Source: Trichostrongylus colubriformis (taxonomy: Eukaryota; Nematoda; Chromadorea; Rhabditida; Trichostrongylidae). Taken from it: a DNA stretch of 64,000 nucleotides. Under the pieces are notes generated by a model, which did no database searches, was not told the origin of the DNA, and worked only from the letters and a program-made list of their open reading frames with translations. Shown in pieces: positions 12,590 to 24,869 of the stretch (the stretch's first letter is position 1; each line of letters starts with the position of its first letter). The position numbers and the translations under genes are program-made. Location: positions 9,734,001-9,798,000 of the forward strand of contig OZ022259.1 of assembly GCA_963978905.1 (NCBI GenBank). The letters run 5' to 3'.

Positions 12590-13245
12590 GATGTGGTCGC
12601 AGACTTTAACCCCAAGATATTCTCGCAGATTTAACCCCAAGGTATTCGACCTGTAGAATGCGAATATGATCTTTGTATAGCGCCAAACGGCCTGGCGCGG
12701 CGCCCTAGGCACCAAAATGGGGTGGATCATCAAACCTGATCAATACTAATTCCATGGGGTAGTTCGACCTCCTGGGTAAGAGTATAGCACTTGTTCGGCA
12801 CGAAATCGCACGACGCCTGTAGAAATGCTGATTAAGCACGAGAATATTCAAAGAAGATGGAATAAATCACCACAAAACTCTGAGTTTGTTCTTCATGCGA
12901 AATGGATACGATGTCCTTACCAGAAGGTCAAACTACCTCCTGAGACAGGGCGAGTTTGACGATCCACTCCATTTTGGCGCCGACGCCTGTGGCGCGGGCG
13001 CTAGGCCATTTCGCTCCGAACAAATGCAGTGTTTTTACTCAGGTGGTTAAACTACACCGTGGAACAAAGTTTGGCAAGTTCAGTAGTACACCCCATTTTG
13101 GCGCCGACGCCTGTGGTACCGGCGCCAGGTGTTTCGCTTCAAACAAGTGCCAGATTCGTGCTCTACTGGTTGGAACGCTCATGCATAGAAGTTTGCAGGC
13201 AAATCGGGAGGTTTTCTAAAAATCATCTTCTTGACCGCATCAGTT
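12590..13245. repeat. Composite repeat with inverted and direct copies of one module
   Basis: A module built around CATTTTGGCGCCGACGCCTGTGG occurs twice in direct orientation (about 12955-13035 and 13085-13165). It occurs once inverted (about 12695-12790, CACCAAAATGGGGTGGATCA). No coding signal; it is probably a stack of truncated MITEs. Confidence 0.65.
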
Positions 13246-13607
13246 GCCAAGGAGGTGGGGTTGCGTCGGGTAAACTGTGCCCAATTTTTGTGGCACGATA
13301 CTAGTAATAATATCGAAAGTAACTTAAGTTCCAGGTTTTCTTTTTGGCTTTTCTAGTTCATTGTGTAGTTGTTATTCACCTGAAGGTTCGGTGATGTTTA
13401 TCGCTTATTTCAATTGAATTCAGTGAATATCAATCAAGTCACCTGTAAAAAACAAAATTAAAACAGGTCGCTGTGGCCATATGTCACATGACGGATTTTT
13501 ATTCTGAAAATCCTCATGTACAGTTCCTTTGTTGCTCAAATATGTAGTGACTTACAAAACTGTATTTTAATAGAGTATCCGCAACAGGATTTGCTTTTGC
13601 TTTTCAG

Positions 13608-13725
13608 TAATATCAGTATTCATCTCGGTCGCTTGAACCTACCTTGTAATATTACTCCTACAACAACGAGCACTTCAAGCGTGGAGCCGGTAGAGCCGTC
13701 TCTTTTGTACTTCACATCCCTTTAG
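13608..13725 (+). other. Candidate terminal exon of an unidentified gene
   Basis: A good acceptor (TTTGCTTTTCAG) is followed by an open frame of 39 residues to a TAG. It has two Asn-glycosylation sequons (NIS, NIT) and a Thr/Ser/Val/Pro-rich stretch (TPTTTSTSS). AATAAA follows 68 nt later. No upstream exons were identified, so it may be a gene remnant. It does not match the last exons of the 17-64 kb family. Confidence 0.3.
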
Positions 13726-13792
13726 GTTTTTCATTCATCCCACCCATAGAACTGGCAAGCACAGTTATCTGTTCTTTATGTAATTTTTTCTA

Positions 13793-13798
13793 AATAAA
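13793..13798 (+). terminator. Poly(A) signal AATAAA
   Basis: It lies 68 nt after the stop of the candidate terminal exon at 13608-13725, at a normal distance for a nematode 3' UTR. Confidence 0.35.
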
Positions 13799-14624
13799 AA
13801 AGTCTTCCAGGACATTCGATGTCAAGCTCAAGAATCGATCTCGACGCCAAGTCAGAGACATACAAAACCTCTCACAAGAAGTTGCCCTATAACTCGAACC
13901 AGGGAACTTAAAGTTCAAACGAAAGTTTGGTTAGCGTAATGTACTTCATGAAACGGGTGCTATGAACTTGCTTCATACTGAATGATCGATGTCTATTGAA
14001 TAGAAATCGTAAAGTTTTAAAAAGTGACAACCGCAATGAGAAAAGTAATCCACAGTGGAATTTTTATGGCTGTAAACGAATCTTTGAGTGTTGCGGAGGG
14101 ATTCGAAAAGATAAAGTACGCGCTCTCTCGAGTGATCAGACGCATCAGCAAGCAACAGCAGTAGCGGTAAACTATAGCAAAGATACGCAAATAATGGACA
14201 GTGGATTCGACTAATTGGAATGACCTCAGTGTCCTCGACACTCGCGTGAATCTGCACAGTGCCTTCTGCTTCGCCACTGGGACAAAAGATTGGCGTGACC
14301 GCTTTTAGAGCGCGATGAGTGCGAAATAAGGGCGTCGTATTAGGTCCAAACAGACAGCGACTGAAATAAAGTGCAAGACATCGCTTTATAACATAGGACC
14401 CAATCAACACGAAGCATTGGTTCGCATCCATGACACCGCACGCTGGAGCCGCAACGCGAGTTTCCTGTCGTAATGGTACACATCCATTCTGACACCATCC
14501 CTTTTATTCACGACTACAACGGTTCACCTCAGATAGTCGGAAACGTGGTCTCAGCTCTTTTGCGGGCCACTTCAGTGAAGTCTCGTCGCTGTGTGGAACC
14601 AACATCTGCGATTATCCCTAGCAT

Positions 14625-15200
14625 GTTTGAAGGCAACTATAGGGGAAATCGGACCGGTTATGAAAAATGGAGTGAATATGAAAGTCGGGGTGCTTAGAAA
14701 TGGTGAACGGTGAAGAAAAAATGGAGAGAAATGGCCAAAGACCCAAGAAATGAAACCTTTAAGCACCGAAGATTCTCGACGCGGACGACCTTTCCATCAA
14801 GGGGCGGGTAGTACGGACGAGTTCTCCATGGGCATGTTGCCAAATCGTAACGAAGGGATGTTCAGAAATGCGACAGCATCCATTTTCTGGAGTGAGCTTC
14901 AAGCTAAACTGCGAAAGCGCGGCGCGATACCTTCAACCCTACCACATATCCATGGCCACCCGATCCCGTAGCCAATCAGAATAGACGTTGTCTCAAGGCG
15001 GGGTCTGTCATTCAGAGGCGTCAGCTGTTAACCATTACGCCGCCTCCATAGCTGAGAGCTCGCTTTTCGTCGGAGATTTCGCCATAAACAGGCTTTTTAC
15101 GCCCCGCTAGCTTCCATGTGAGTGATTTCTTTTAGGAATTTCCCAATAACCATATTACCGCTTCCCAATAACCATATTATCGCTTGTACTGTCTCTAAAA
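14625..15200 (-). mobile_element. MITE family J, copy 3 (inverted, degenerate)
   Basis: Reverse-complement relative of the copies at 9570 and 44275. It shares the terminal TATAGGGG-type motif at 14640, GAAAAAATGGA and GCGACAGCATCCATTTT blocks, and ends at GTACTGTCTCTAAA. Ends are eroded. Confidence 0.6.
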
Positions 15201-16082
15201 TATTTTTGTTGACAAAGCCTTAACTGTTTATTCCTCCCTACTTCGATTGATTCTTTTCTGGTGACCCCTACCAGATCTCCCGTAAAGGGGCGATGTGAAA
15301 AATAGAGCATTAGCGAATAGAATGTAAGTGTGGTGCAACAGGAGGATGCTGACAATGAGTTATGAAGAACACGTGAATGGCATACACGAAGATTACTGGT
15401 CGATGATAGAAATTCACAGCTGTAGTTATTTGTTTATTATTCTATCCAACCTGAAGTTTCTGCCCCATGTTTATGTGAAATTTCATGAATACTGAATAGA
15501 CAGAATGCCCATAAAAGTGGCTTGGTTTCTCGCTTCACTACTACGCTGGCGATGCTTTTGGTGACAGTTCTCTGTTTGTTCCTCTCCGCAGTTCAGGTAA
15601 CATTTTATCCAATATTTGACAACTAAGAACAACCTTCTATGGCTTAATGACACATGCACATAGGAATAAGGTCCAACAATAGCACTGGATAAGTCAAAGT
15701 TTTTATGCAACAAACTGGCCAATCGTCTGTCCGAATGCACTATGCTAGCAGAACGGCTGCGAAAGAAAGAGGAATGCCCAAATATTTGCAAACAGGAACA
15801 CCCCACCCTTCCTTAACTTCCATGGCGTACATGCTTTCCGACGTGCCACAACATTGGCTTATCAATTAGAGTCATGTAAATTTCTGATGTGTGGCAGACA
15901 TGCACAGCGCGCGACGTGCTCACTTGTAGGAGGAGCAGGGCGACGGGCAAATCAGCACAGAGCTCTGCTGATTGTGAGGAGCAAGAGCTAGCCTCTCACA
16001 TTAGAGTGCCCTACAGCGTCTGCTTGAACCCTCGACTTCAAAAATAACGTATTCTGCTTTTTCGAATACTCAAACTGCTGCA

Positions 16083-16235
16083 TAGAGTCCATTTCGGAGC
16101 GCTTGATAGGGAGCCTACGGACTTGGGTGGGTGTATCAAACTCTCTCAAAGCGCCACACCCTCTTACTCTCGCCACACATTATCATTCTCACCACTCGGG
16201 CCACGCCCTATCTAATGCTGTGAAATGGCGTGTAC
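16083..16235. mobile_element. MITE family E, copy 1
   Basis: Ends carry AGTCCATTTCGGAGCGC on the left and a degenerate complement on the right, with CCTACGGACTTGGGTG inside. The same family sits at 17908-18074 and 27759-27924. Confidence 0.75.
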
Positions 16236-16348
16236 GTTACCTTCGAGAACCACTACTCATTTTGTCCTTTTTTAGGTCTTCATAATAGACCTAACAATGT
16301 ATTCAGCTGAATCTAATGCAATCAAAACAAAAAACGAGTTCACAAAGT

Positions 16349-16413
16349 GCGTTTATACTTTGTGGCGCCAATGGTGACGCCGGCGCCGGTGACGCAAAGT
16401 ATGAACGCTGCTT
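16349..16413. mobile_element. MITE family D, short copy
   Basis: Only 65 bp: a near palindrome with GCGTTTATACTTTG at the left and CAAAGTATGAACGC at the right. It is the minimal form of the family also found at 16599, 21885, 43422 and 52417. Confidence 0.7.
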
Positions 16414-16598
16414 AAATAAGAAGTGAGGGAGCCATTAGATTTAGTCCTACAAAAGACAACGTTTAGAAAACATGCTGACTTGCGGATTAAGAAATTCTTT
16501 GCAAAATTCAACAACATCCTCTGGAAACACTCCAAACCAGCGTCACCCAGAACAAGGAAGATATCAAAAATATTTGAAATAACTCCATATGTACGGTA

Positions 16599-16910
16599 AG
16601 GCCGAGCTCATACTTTGCGCATCGATGTCGGCCGCGGCGGTGCTCAAAGTGCATAGTGCCAAATTATGCACGATGATCCTGGCGAGAGCCCATGAATTCG
16701 AACTCAAATCTTGGCATGATGTCATACTATGTCAAGTTTCGAATTCGAATTCGTGGGCTCTTGCCACAATCATCATACCGTAATGTGGTTGAGTCGAGCG
16801 TTTTACAAATGGAGCGCGTCACCAGAGTGCCGCCGTGGTCAGGGGGGGCACATGATTTCCACGCCGTCGCTGCCGGTACCGGTGTGGGTGCGCTAAGTAT
16901 GAACGCGGTA
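16599..16910. mobile_element. MITE family D, long copy
   Basis: The left end reads AGGCCGAGCTCATACTTTGC and the right end CTAAGTATGAACGCGG. Inside is a second imperfect inverted repeat centred near 16725 (GAGCCCATGAATTCGAA against TTCGAATTCGTGGGCTC), so another element may be nested. Confidence 0.7.
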
Positions 16911-17175
16911 AAACCAATAAGTCGCAACCTATCAATGGTTGCCTCCAAGTAAACCAGGCATGAAAAGAACCATGTTCGTCTAACGGTAAGAAGTCAAGAA
17001 AAAGCAAAAAAAAAAAATCAAACTTTCTCTGTATCATAGTCACGCGGTAGCCGGGGTGTGAGTATAAGTTGGCCAGAGGTGTATGAGAGGAATTTGTTGA
17101 TACACCAGTGCATAATGAATCGTTTCTATGTGTTTAGAATGTGAGATACTATTTGAAATGAGTTTTCACTTTCAG

Positions 17176-20060
17176 GCCCAGCCACCTGGTCCTCCAGGCT
17201 ACATTCCTTCCCTTCCTCCGTCTTACAATCCTACCTTGCCTCCTTACAATCCTCCTACAAGACCACCTTATAATCCAACTTTACCTCCCTACACACCTCC
17301 TACAAGACCACCTTATAATCCTACTTTACCTCCCTACACACCTCCTACAAGACCACCTTATAATCCCACTTTACCTCCCTACACACCTCCTACAAGGCCA
17401 CCTTATAATCCCACTTTACCTCCTTACCCACCTCCAACCCTACCACCTTACACCACTCAGCGCCCATACACTCCCACTACTACTGCTTGTTCTCTTTATC
17501 CCTCTCCGTACAATCCTCTTCCTCCTTGCTATGTGGCCACGAACAAGGACATGCAGGTCAGCCATATCGAACTATTAAAATTAATTTATAATCAATGGAG
17601 TCAATTTATTATGAGATACATAGATAAAGATGTCCAGATTATTAAAATGAATTTTCAATCGATTTTTTACCCGTTCAATTTAGGCAGCGATCTCGAGTAC
17701 TGCTTCATTAACCTCGTCTCTAGCTTCTTCTGGACGAGATTATGCCAGCACTGTATTACTGCAGTATGTGATTTGGAAATTGCTGAAAAGATATTTTAAC
17801 GTTTCACACCTTGGCTGATTTTGTAAGGACAAAAATTCTTTATGTCAAAGGGAGGGGGGGGGGATCAAAGAAATTTCGAAGTTTTAGGTTCTTCGTGAGT
17901 GTACATCTACTCCATTTCGGAGCGCCTGATAGGGCGTGGCCTACGGACTTGGGTGAGACACAAGAGCGAGAGTGGGTGGCAAGAGTGGGAGTGTGTGGCG
18001 GAGTGAGAGATTTTGAGACTCTCTCACTCGAGTCCGTGGACCACGCCCAACCAAGCGCTCCGAAATGGACTGTACGTGCTTTTCCATGTAGGAAGAAATT
18101 TACCACGATGCTCCCACACCGTATATTATCAGAAGCGAGGAGCTAGGGTATGAGAAAGACAATATAATGAATAAGTAATATTTCCTAAGAACAGCAGATA
18201 AATGAGTAAATAAATAGATGCACAGAAAACTCAGTAATTCCATTATTTCATATGTATCGTGGTAGTTTCAGACAGATTTCCAATGCACTGAAGTCACTCT
18301 ATTACTTGAGCTACGATCAGACAACGTTGATTATGCTTTCGCCAGCTATAAGTAAAATGAAATCAACGGTAAGTAAAAAGGTACCCGATAAGTAAAAGAC
18401 ACAGAAATTATGCCGGCAAAGTAAGACGAGGCAGGTGAGTGGCGACAGGCACTGCACCGCACTCATACCTGCTCAGAGGTCCAGATTCCGCTGACATACT
18501 TGGGTCAATGTTTTGGAAAACGCTTTCAAAAGCTGCAGAAATTTCTGGAAAAAGTGATGTATGGCCTATTCCAGAGAGACTGGTTACCATCAAAAGCCAC
18601 CGCACTCATACCTGCTCAGAGGTCCAGATTCCGCTGACATACTTAGGTCAATGTTTTGGAAAACGCTTTTAAAAGCTGCAGAAATTTCTGGAAAAAGTGA
18701 TGTATGGCCTATTCCAGAGAGACTGATTATCATCAACGGTGCTTCCCTTACTGGTATCACAATAAAAACCAGTCATAACCTGAACCTTCTATTACAGACT
18801 GCATCAGCGTCGTATTACTGTAAACAACAGCCAATATCGTCTGCTGCATATACCAATCTGAGCAGAAATGTGAGTTTTCTCTCGTATTGGTTATATCAGC
18901 TGCAATAGCGGCTGATACAATCTGAACACAAGGCAGTGGAGCTTTCACCTTGAGGACAGAGCAGTATGTATATGCAAATTTCACTTTTTCAAGTTCGAAA
19001 ACCGATCCCGCAGCTGAGCTTAGCCACCTAATTTGAAAAATAGAAGCTTCACCTGGATATACCGGCCCCGGACAGGAGGACGAAACAATACTATGCGACA
19101 AGTGGTGGCGAGTTTTCGTCCATCAGCCATCTCTTCCATGTTCGCTTTCACCTGCGTTCTACTTTCGTCTTGACAGCACAATGTCTGGAAAGAACTATGG
19201 CAAGAAACCCCTCCTCGGTGGCGGTGCAATTGTACGTGGAAGCCAGCAGATCACTTGTGGGATGGTAGCCCTCAGTTCATTTGCGAAGACGAGTACCCGC
19301 ACCGTGGGTGTCTTGGAATATGCCTTGGAGACACCATTAGGGCGGGTTCGAGTCCCGTCCAACACCGAAGCTTTTGCCAATAATTCAGCATCCTTGTAGT
19401 AACTTTCGCATCGCGAGCTGCGGCGATAAACAGCAGTTATCAAGAATCAAAAAAGACACCATTAGGGTTAATTTTGTGCCGATTCCAGAGTAAAAGTGGG
19501 ATACGAAAAACGAGTAAAGTGTACAGCAGATAGACAAGAATGGTGAACAGGACGGCGGAAATAGGATGTTCCACGAAGAAGGACGTGCATTCACGTCCTC
19601 TGCATCGCCAGCCGCGAATGTTGCCTTAGCCAAAGCGACGGGCACGAATGCAGCAGAATGAGGTTGCGAAAATACCCCAGGGCGTGAATTTCGGCTCGAG
19701 TTTCTATACCATCTCCACAAAACTCGAATTTCATTTGCAAATAACAGCTATTCCAACTTCTGCCTCCTTCGGTACCCCTAATGGTGCTTCCAAAAGGGAA
19801 CAAGTGTTAGAATAAGACGAGTACAAGCGTCAGAATAAGAAAATGCGATGTGCTGGACTGTAGACAAAGTCACACACCTTTCATAGATGTCACACTAGTC
19901 TTTATTAGAAAACGTTTATTTTAAAACAGATTCAATCAATGGAACTTTCGAATTTTGCTTTCAGCTGGCTTGGTGGAACAACAACGGCAACAATCCAACT
20001 CCACAACAAGTGCAAAATCTGTTTAACACCGCCAGCCAATTCCTTGAGCAGTACTGTTAA
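17176..20060 (+). CDS. Array gene A: Pro-rich secreted-family protein, first exon not found
   Basis: Proposed join: 17176-17556, 17684-17763, 18272-18368, 18798-18869, 19965-20060, giving 241 residues of a 5'-incomplete protein. The first listed exon opens with Ala-Gln, the residues at the signal cleavage site in B to F. It is then almost entirely Pro, Tyr, Asn, Thr and Leu, with a 15-residue unit around PPTRPPYNPTLPPYT repeated about four times, ending in two Cys and KDMQ. The four following exons match gene B in length (80, 97, 72, 96 nt), phase and sequence: TASAS-Cys-KQQP in the third, LAWW...NPTPQQ and a final FLEQYC in the last. I do not recognise a function; secretion is inferred from the paralogues. 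No signal-peptide exon was found upstream to about 16 kb, where MITEs have inserted, so the gene may have lost it. The larger introns hold a MITE and a 143-bp duplication. Confidence 0.75.
17236..17440 (+). repeat. 45-bp coding tandem repeat in gene A
   Basis: A 45-nt unit, beginning CCTCCTACAAGACCACCTTA, recurs about four times in frame and encodes the 15-residue Pro/Tyr unit. Differences between units are mostly synonymous (CCA/CCC, TTA-type changes), which suggests the peptide is being kept. Confidence 0.85.
17908..18074. mobile_element. MITE family E, copy 2, in an intron of gene A
   Basis: Inverted ends share CCATTTCGGAGCGCCTGAT / GCGCTCCGAAATGGAC, with TA at both boundaries. Inner arms share CCTACGGACTTGGGTGAG-like sequence. 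It lies between the 80-nt and 97-nt exons. Confidence 0.85.
18456..18741 (+). repeat. 143-bp tandem duplication in an intron of gene A
   Basis: The segment starting CGCACTCATACCTGCTCAG at 18458 is repeated at 18601 with only a few substitutions. Each copy has an open frame, but there is no splice structure, so it is a recent local duplication. Confidence 0.9.
19235..19400 (+). mobile_element. tRNA-derived SINE-like element, family 1, copy 1
   Basis: It contains a B-box-like GGGTTCGAGTCCCGTCC at about 19339-19355. AAGCTTTTGCC and ATTCAGCATCCTT follow, as in the copy near 39850. The A-box side is eroded here. It lies in the last intron of gene A. Confidence 0.5.
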
Positions 20061-20096
20061 CTGCTGTTGTTTCTCCGAAGTATATTCCCGCGTTTG

Positions 20097-20102
20097 AATA
20101 AA
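20097..20102 (+). terminator. Poly(A) signal of gene A
   Basis: AATAAA 37 nt after the gene A stop codon. Confidence 0.8.
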
Positions 20103-21457
20103 CAGAAGTCACCATCACATCATCATACAAGAAGGATGCATCACATCCTGAAATTGTTGCTTAGCCCTACTTCCTTCCTATTTTTCAACTATGTTCGTTG
20201 CTTAACTAATTTGCAATCGATATCCTCCTCTACAAAATAAACGACTACCACCCCATGAAAATCACTTAGAAACCGGCAGGGGGCAATTTTGGTTTCAGTA
20301 TGGACTTACGGTCGCTTGCAGTTCGTTAGTTGCACACACGACGCAACACGCAAAAGTGATTTCATTGAGGTTTTCTTTATCATTAAAAGCACCTTTTTCG
20401 CCACTTTTTCGCTTATTCTTCCTTTCCTGCTTTACTTGTTTGTTGCTGTGTGCTGTTCCACTTTTTCGCCATCATTATCAAAGAAAATTCAAGCTACGCG
20501 ACATCGAACGACTGTGGCGTAGGTTCGGCTGAAGCGTGAAGTTTGAGTGAAGCGCGCTGAAATCGCAGTAGCGTCTCGAATGCGCGTTTTTAACGGAATT
20601 TTCGCTGCACGTCATCTTTTCTTAGATAGAATGTTCATTTACAGAGGAAAATAATTCAAAATGTGCTTCCTCATATTGCTTCCCTCCAGGTCTTTCAATA
20701 CACAGTTCATAATAATCTTTCTGGGTTATCGAGCTCAACAAATATTCTACAGATGCTGGGAATATATGTATAAATGATGAAAGCTAGTGAAGACATTAGA
20801 ACGTTTTGCAAGTTAAGAGTTCCTTGATCTTTGGCTCTCACGAGATCGCAGCTCGAGAGCAGACCACTGGACAAGCTTTACGCGCTGTTAATACGAAAGA
20901 GCAGTTTTTCACTACCACGATTTCCTCTACGTTAAAAGCAAGCCTCGTTTGCCACATAACCTCTGATCATCGCTGCCATGTCGGCTAAATCTTAAATGAG
21001 TATACAGTATCTTGAGAAGGTGACCGCCATCTCAAGTACAGGTTTCAATCCCAGTTATTCTTACCTTTGTGTGGCGGTAATGGTACACTTTTTGTTTAGC
21101 GGAAAGTGATAGCACCACAAAACTGAAATTATTGTAAAGTGCCCCTTCAACTGATGATTGTCTCTACTCAGCAACAGCCACCCGACTTTTGTGGGATGGA
21201 AGGTACAATTAACACTGAGTGGGTTTCCATCCGTAGGTGGTGCAACTGGGACCTTCCTCTTTCACTGTAAGCGTCGTTTCAATGGTTAACTGAACTAAAC
21301 TATAATAATTGTTGTAAACTGATCACTAAATGATGGGCACGCGTACGATGGGCAATCAAAACAGCCGTTGAATGAAATAGGAAATAGGCATGAAATTGCT
21401 CATCCACACGCACTGCTTAGAGCATCGAAGCCTCCATATTTTAGGTAAGGATTTTGA
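20103..21457. other. No feature recognised between gene A and MITE A copy 2
   Basis: Only short unsupported frames on both strands; no splice-bounded coding exon, no clear inverted ends. Confidence 0.5.
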
Positions 21458-21685
21458 GTGTGTACCCTTATGTCAGGATTTCGCACGACGACGAGCGGCG
21501 TGCGACGCAGGGTGTACGACCTATGCACGTCGCGGTGGTTGGGTCTTCGAGCTAATGCTAGAGGCGCGATACGCAGCTGACTTGTAACCGCTTTGGGACC
21601 CAACAACATGGCACCGGTAACTCGTCCGCACTGATTTGCTTGCGACATGCCGCGGTGCGAAATCCTAACGTAAGGGTGCACACCC
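21458..21685. mobile_element. MITE family A, copy 2 (inverted)
   Basis: Ends TGTCAGGATTTCGCAC and GTGCGAAATCCTAACG pair as inverted repeats. The right half is the reverse complement of the left half of the copy at 10628-10863, including GGGACCCAACAACATGGC. Confidence 0.85.
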
Positions 21686-21884
21686 TACGATTTCATATCT
21701 AGTTGAACCGCTTGTGATAAAACTTCACAGAGTAGGTTGATGACAGATAACCATTCACTTATAGCATTACCAATATTATAAGAGAATGAAACCGGAATGT
21801 TTCGTTTGATTTGTCCTATTCATCGCGATGTGCGTAGCTCGCATCCATCCCGTCAAGCGCCAACGCCGGTCATACGAATCATAA

Positions 21885-22014
21885 GGCCGCGTTCATACTT
21901 TGCGCAGGTCGGGCGTGGCTGTGTTCACAGGCACCGAGGCAAAGTGGCATAGGTGGAGATGCAGAGACACGCAGCCACGCCCTGCCGCCGGCACCGCAAG
22001 GTATGAACGCGGCC
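21885..22014. mobile_element. MITE family D, best-preserved copy
   Basis: Starts GGCCGCGTTCATACTTTGCG and ends GGTATGAACGCGGCC, a near-perfect inverted terminus of about 20 bp, with TAA on both sides. About 130 bp and non-coding. Confidence 0.85.
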
Positions 22015-22481
22015 TAATGCACCCGTTGGGAGATGCTCGGGGTCAATATGGGTTGGGGGGGGGGGACACAACTTTACGTTCCATGACTAGTGATAACGTA
22101 TCGGGCACCACTGTTCAAAACACGTAAAGGCATGACAATGGTCGGGAGGATTGGGTTCAGCCTAACTTGGAGAGAGGAAAGAAACTCCGGGTGAGTGAAT
22201 CATTTCTCAATAAGAAAGCTCTTTCTCACGGAAAAGTTGTTTCATCCACGCCGAAGTTACTCCTCCTCCCTAGGCTTTAGGTGAAACTCATATCCCCTCC
22301 TCCCACACGAAAAAGCATCTGCCATCCTGCTGTAGGATTTGTGACGCTTCTTACGCGTTTCAAATTGTATATTAGATGACATAAATTGTGAAGTTGCGTC
22401 TCTCTCTGACCCAGATTGACGTCGTGTGAACTGATATTGGCAGCACATCGGAAATGAGAGCAGAAGTTAAGTAACAACAAC

Positions 22482-22666
22482 AACAACAACAGAAACTCAT
22501 CAGAAACAGAAGCATCATCAACAACAGACATTGAATTCGTCTACAGCACTACTTCTTATGCTCGGAAGAGAAAGCTACTATGACGCTATGACGAAGTAGT
22601 GCTGTAGACGAATTCAATGTCTGTTGTTGATGATGCTTCTGTTTCTGATGAGTTTCTGTTGTTGTT
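22482..22666. repeat. Perfect 74-bp inverted repeat with 37-bp spacer
   Basis: The arm 22482-22555 is the exact reverse complement of 22593-22666 as far as I can trace, including an (AAC)n / (GTT)n tail at the outer ends. No mismatch was found. Such identity points to a very recent origin or to active correction. Confidence 0.9.
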
Positions 22667-24395
22667 TATTGTTGTCGAGATTCGTGTTGTTAATGTTTGT
22701 TAGATATATGCTATGAAGAATTAAATGAATTCCACTCGAAATCAAGGCTACGTTCGCCAAAAGAAGCGATACGTCTCAACTGTCATGGATAGCTATTGCT
22801 GGGGTGCGTTTTGTCCACATCCTCAGCTTGCAGAATGAATGAGATTTTTGGCTTCCATGAGTGAGCCGGTGCTCTTAATGAAATGACTTTCCACCTAGTA
22901 TGGTTCGAAAAACACGTGAGGCACCACTACAGGTTACAGTGACGTGGGGCAGACAGCGCGTGAGATAAGTTCTACAACAAGCATATTGTTCGCATAATAT
23001 TCTGACGGGGACAACAACAACGAACCAACAGACTGGACGCAGTTTCAATGCTTGATGGTAGTAGATTTGAATTAATAACCCGCTCAGGGTTCAAGGTATT
23101 TCATCATAAGGTATCAAGTGCAGAATCATAAAAGATGTTGGTGAGATATGAGCTGCACTGGTTCACCGGAACTGCCTCTACGTCATGCGAAAGGCAACTG
23201 GAGCACCCTTACATTTGCTCCCCACGGAGTCCATCACTTTGGATTGGCTATGTTGGCAGAGTACTGGAATAGTTGTCGAGAAGAAACGAGCGAAACGAGT
23301 TTTGGGCGAATTTGCGGAGCATAGTATTATTAGTATTAATCCGTCGCACGGTGTCGATTAGTCAGAAAACGTCAGCGTATTGTAGGATGCTTCATAAGAA
23401 ATCCGCACTGCTGTAACCAATTTATCCCTTATCCCGATTATTAATCCCAATTTGTTCCTCCTAGCAAAATGAATTTGAGCTTTCATGTGGAAATCTGTAA
23501 GTCGAGGAGCCGAACGACGATGTCATCGCGCGATCTTCCTGCTTTGTTTGATTACTGTGGTGCCCACTGCTTTTCAAATGTAAGCCGGTAGACCGGTCTA
23601 AACTCTACCCGTGCTGATTCTCGAGATCAGTTCACTCAATCTAACACCCTTTCTGTGGCGTCGACTTCCTTTCAAAAGAGATATCTTTCCTCGGCTTTAC
23701 CCGGGTCATCCAAAAAAGGATCGAGACTCGATATGAGGGAGGCGGTTAATGAGAAATTTTACGATTGCTCAGATGTGCAGGGCGCAAATTTAAGTCTGAT
23801 TTATATGAGACGGAAATGAACTTCATATATTCATCGAGAGGATGCAGAGCGGTCGCTAACGTTTATATCCTTGGTATGTCACTTTCCTTGACAAAATATC
23901 CTATTATGAGATTTCTGACTCGCGTGTATACATGGAACGGCGCATATAGCACTCTGACCCTTGAAATGGTTGAATCTCTTTCCGTTTCGATTTATTCTAC
24001 CAAAAACATTGAGCTTGCGTAGACTTATGTGACGCACTACCAGCTCTGCAAACGGCTCTGCGAATAGTTCTAGGACAGTCACGGCACCACTGATGTCCCA
24101 CATCAAGCTCTGAAAAGGACCCTGTACAGTCTAGCGGTCACGTGATAAGTCGTCCTCAATACTGTAACATATAGTTACACTGACAACGAGTCATGTTCAT
24201 GAGGTAGGCAGATCGAAGGTATGAAGGTTGTTTCTCACATGTGCTTGACACAACTTTTCATCGGACTTTTGCATGACTATCTATCACAGTGAGATGCGAT
24301 GGAGAGGTAGGACTGCATGATGAAGGAATTGAAGTTTGAGAAAATTGAACGTTTCCTACTATGTACAAAACACTTAGTCTGTCCGTCCTACCACA
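22667..24395. other. No gene recognised
   Basis: The frame at 23765-24022 and its opposite-strand shadow have no motif, signal peptide or splice partner. No clear repeat boundaries. Confidence 0.45.
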
Positions 24396-24625
24396 CATGG
24401 ACCAATTTAAGCTCCGCCCACGGTGGGCGGGGCGTGCACTGGAATGCTCCATTTTCAGAGCAGAAATTGTTGATTGAGTTCCGGTACCACCCAGACGTGA
24501 GGGAAAGGTGAACTGAGGTCAGTGAAGAGTTTCTGAAAGTCATATCCGCCCACTGGAAGTCGCTTCGCCTAGTGTGCCCAGGAATCATAACAGAATCCTG
24601 GGCACAGTGGGCGGTGCTTACAACA
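24396..24625. repeat. Dispersed repeat family F, copy 2
   Basis: Contains CACGGTGGGCGGGGCGTGCACTGG-type sequence followed by an AAATTGTTGATTGAGTTCC block, shared with 30960-31110 and, inverted, with 60-335. No terminal structure was defined. Confidence 0.55.
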
Positions 24626-24869
24626 AAAACTCATGACTAGGTCATAACGCAGAATTGAGACTAGGAGAAAATCGGTAGAAATAACCAATATCAAAACTAT
24701 CTTGAGCACACTTAAAATGTGCAGAGAGCCGCCCAAAATGGGCAAAGCGTATTACAATGTGTGAGCAAAATTTATAGAAAAAATCAATCCCGATCAACTT
24801 ACGAGGCCCATGGTATTACGCGCACAGTAATGTGCGCTAACTAACTGGTACAGATATTATTTATTTGTT

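Noticed and set aside
13516..13560. ATGTACAGTTCCTTTGTTGCTCAA resembling the end of the gene F signal exon
   Set aside because: Only a short stretch matches; there is no TATA box at the right distance, no hydrophobic core and no donor in phase, so it is not an array first exon.
13973..14431. 152-codon minus-strand open frame
   Set aside because: Length is notable but the translation has no motif, no splice partner and an unremarkable composition with competing frames on the other strand.
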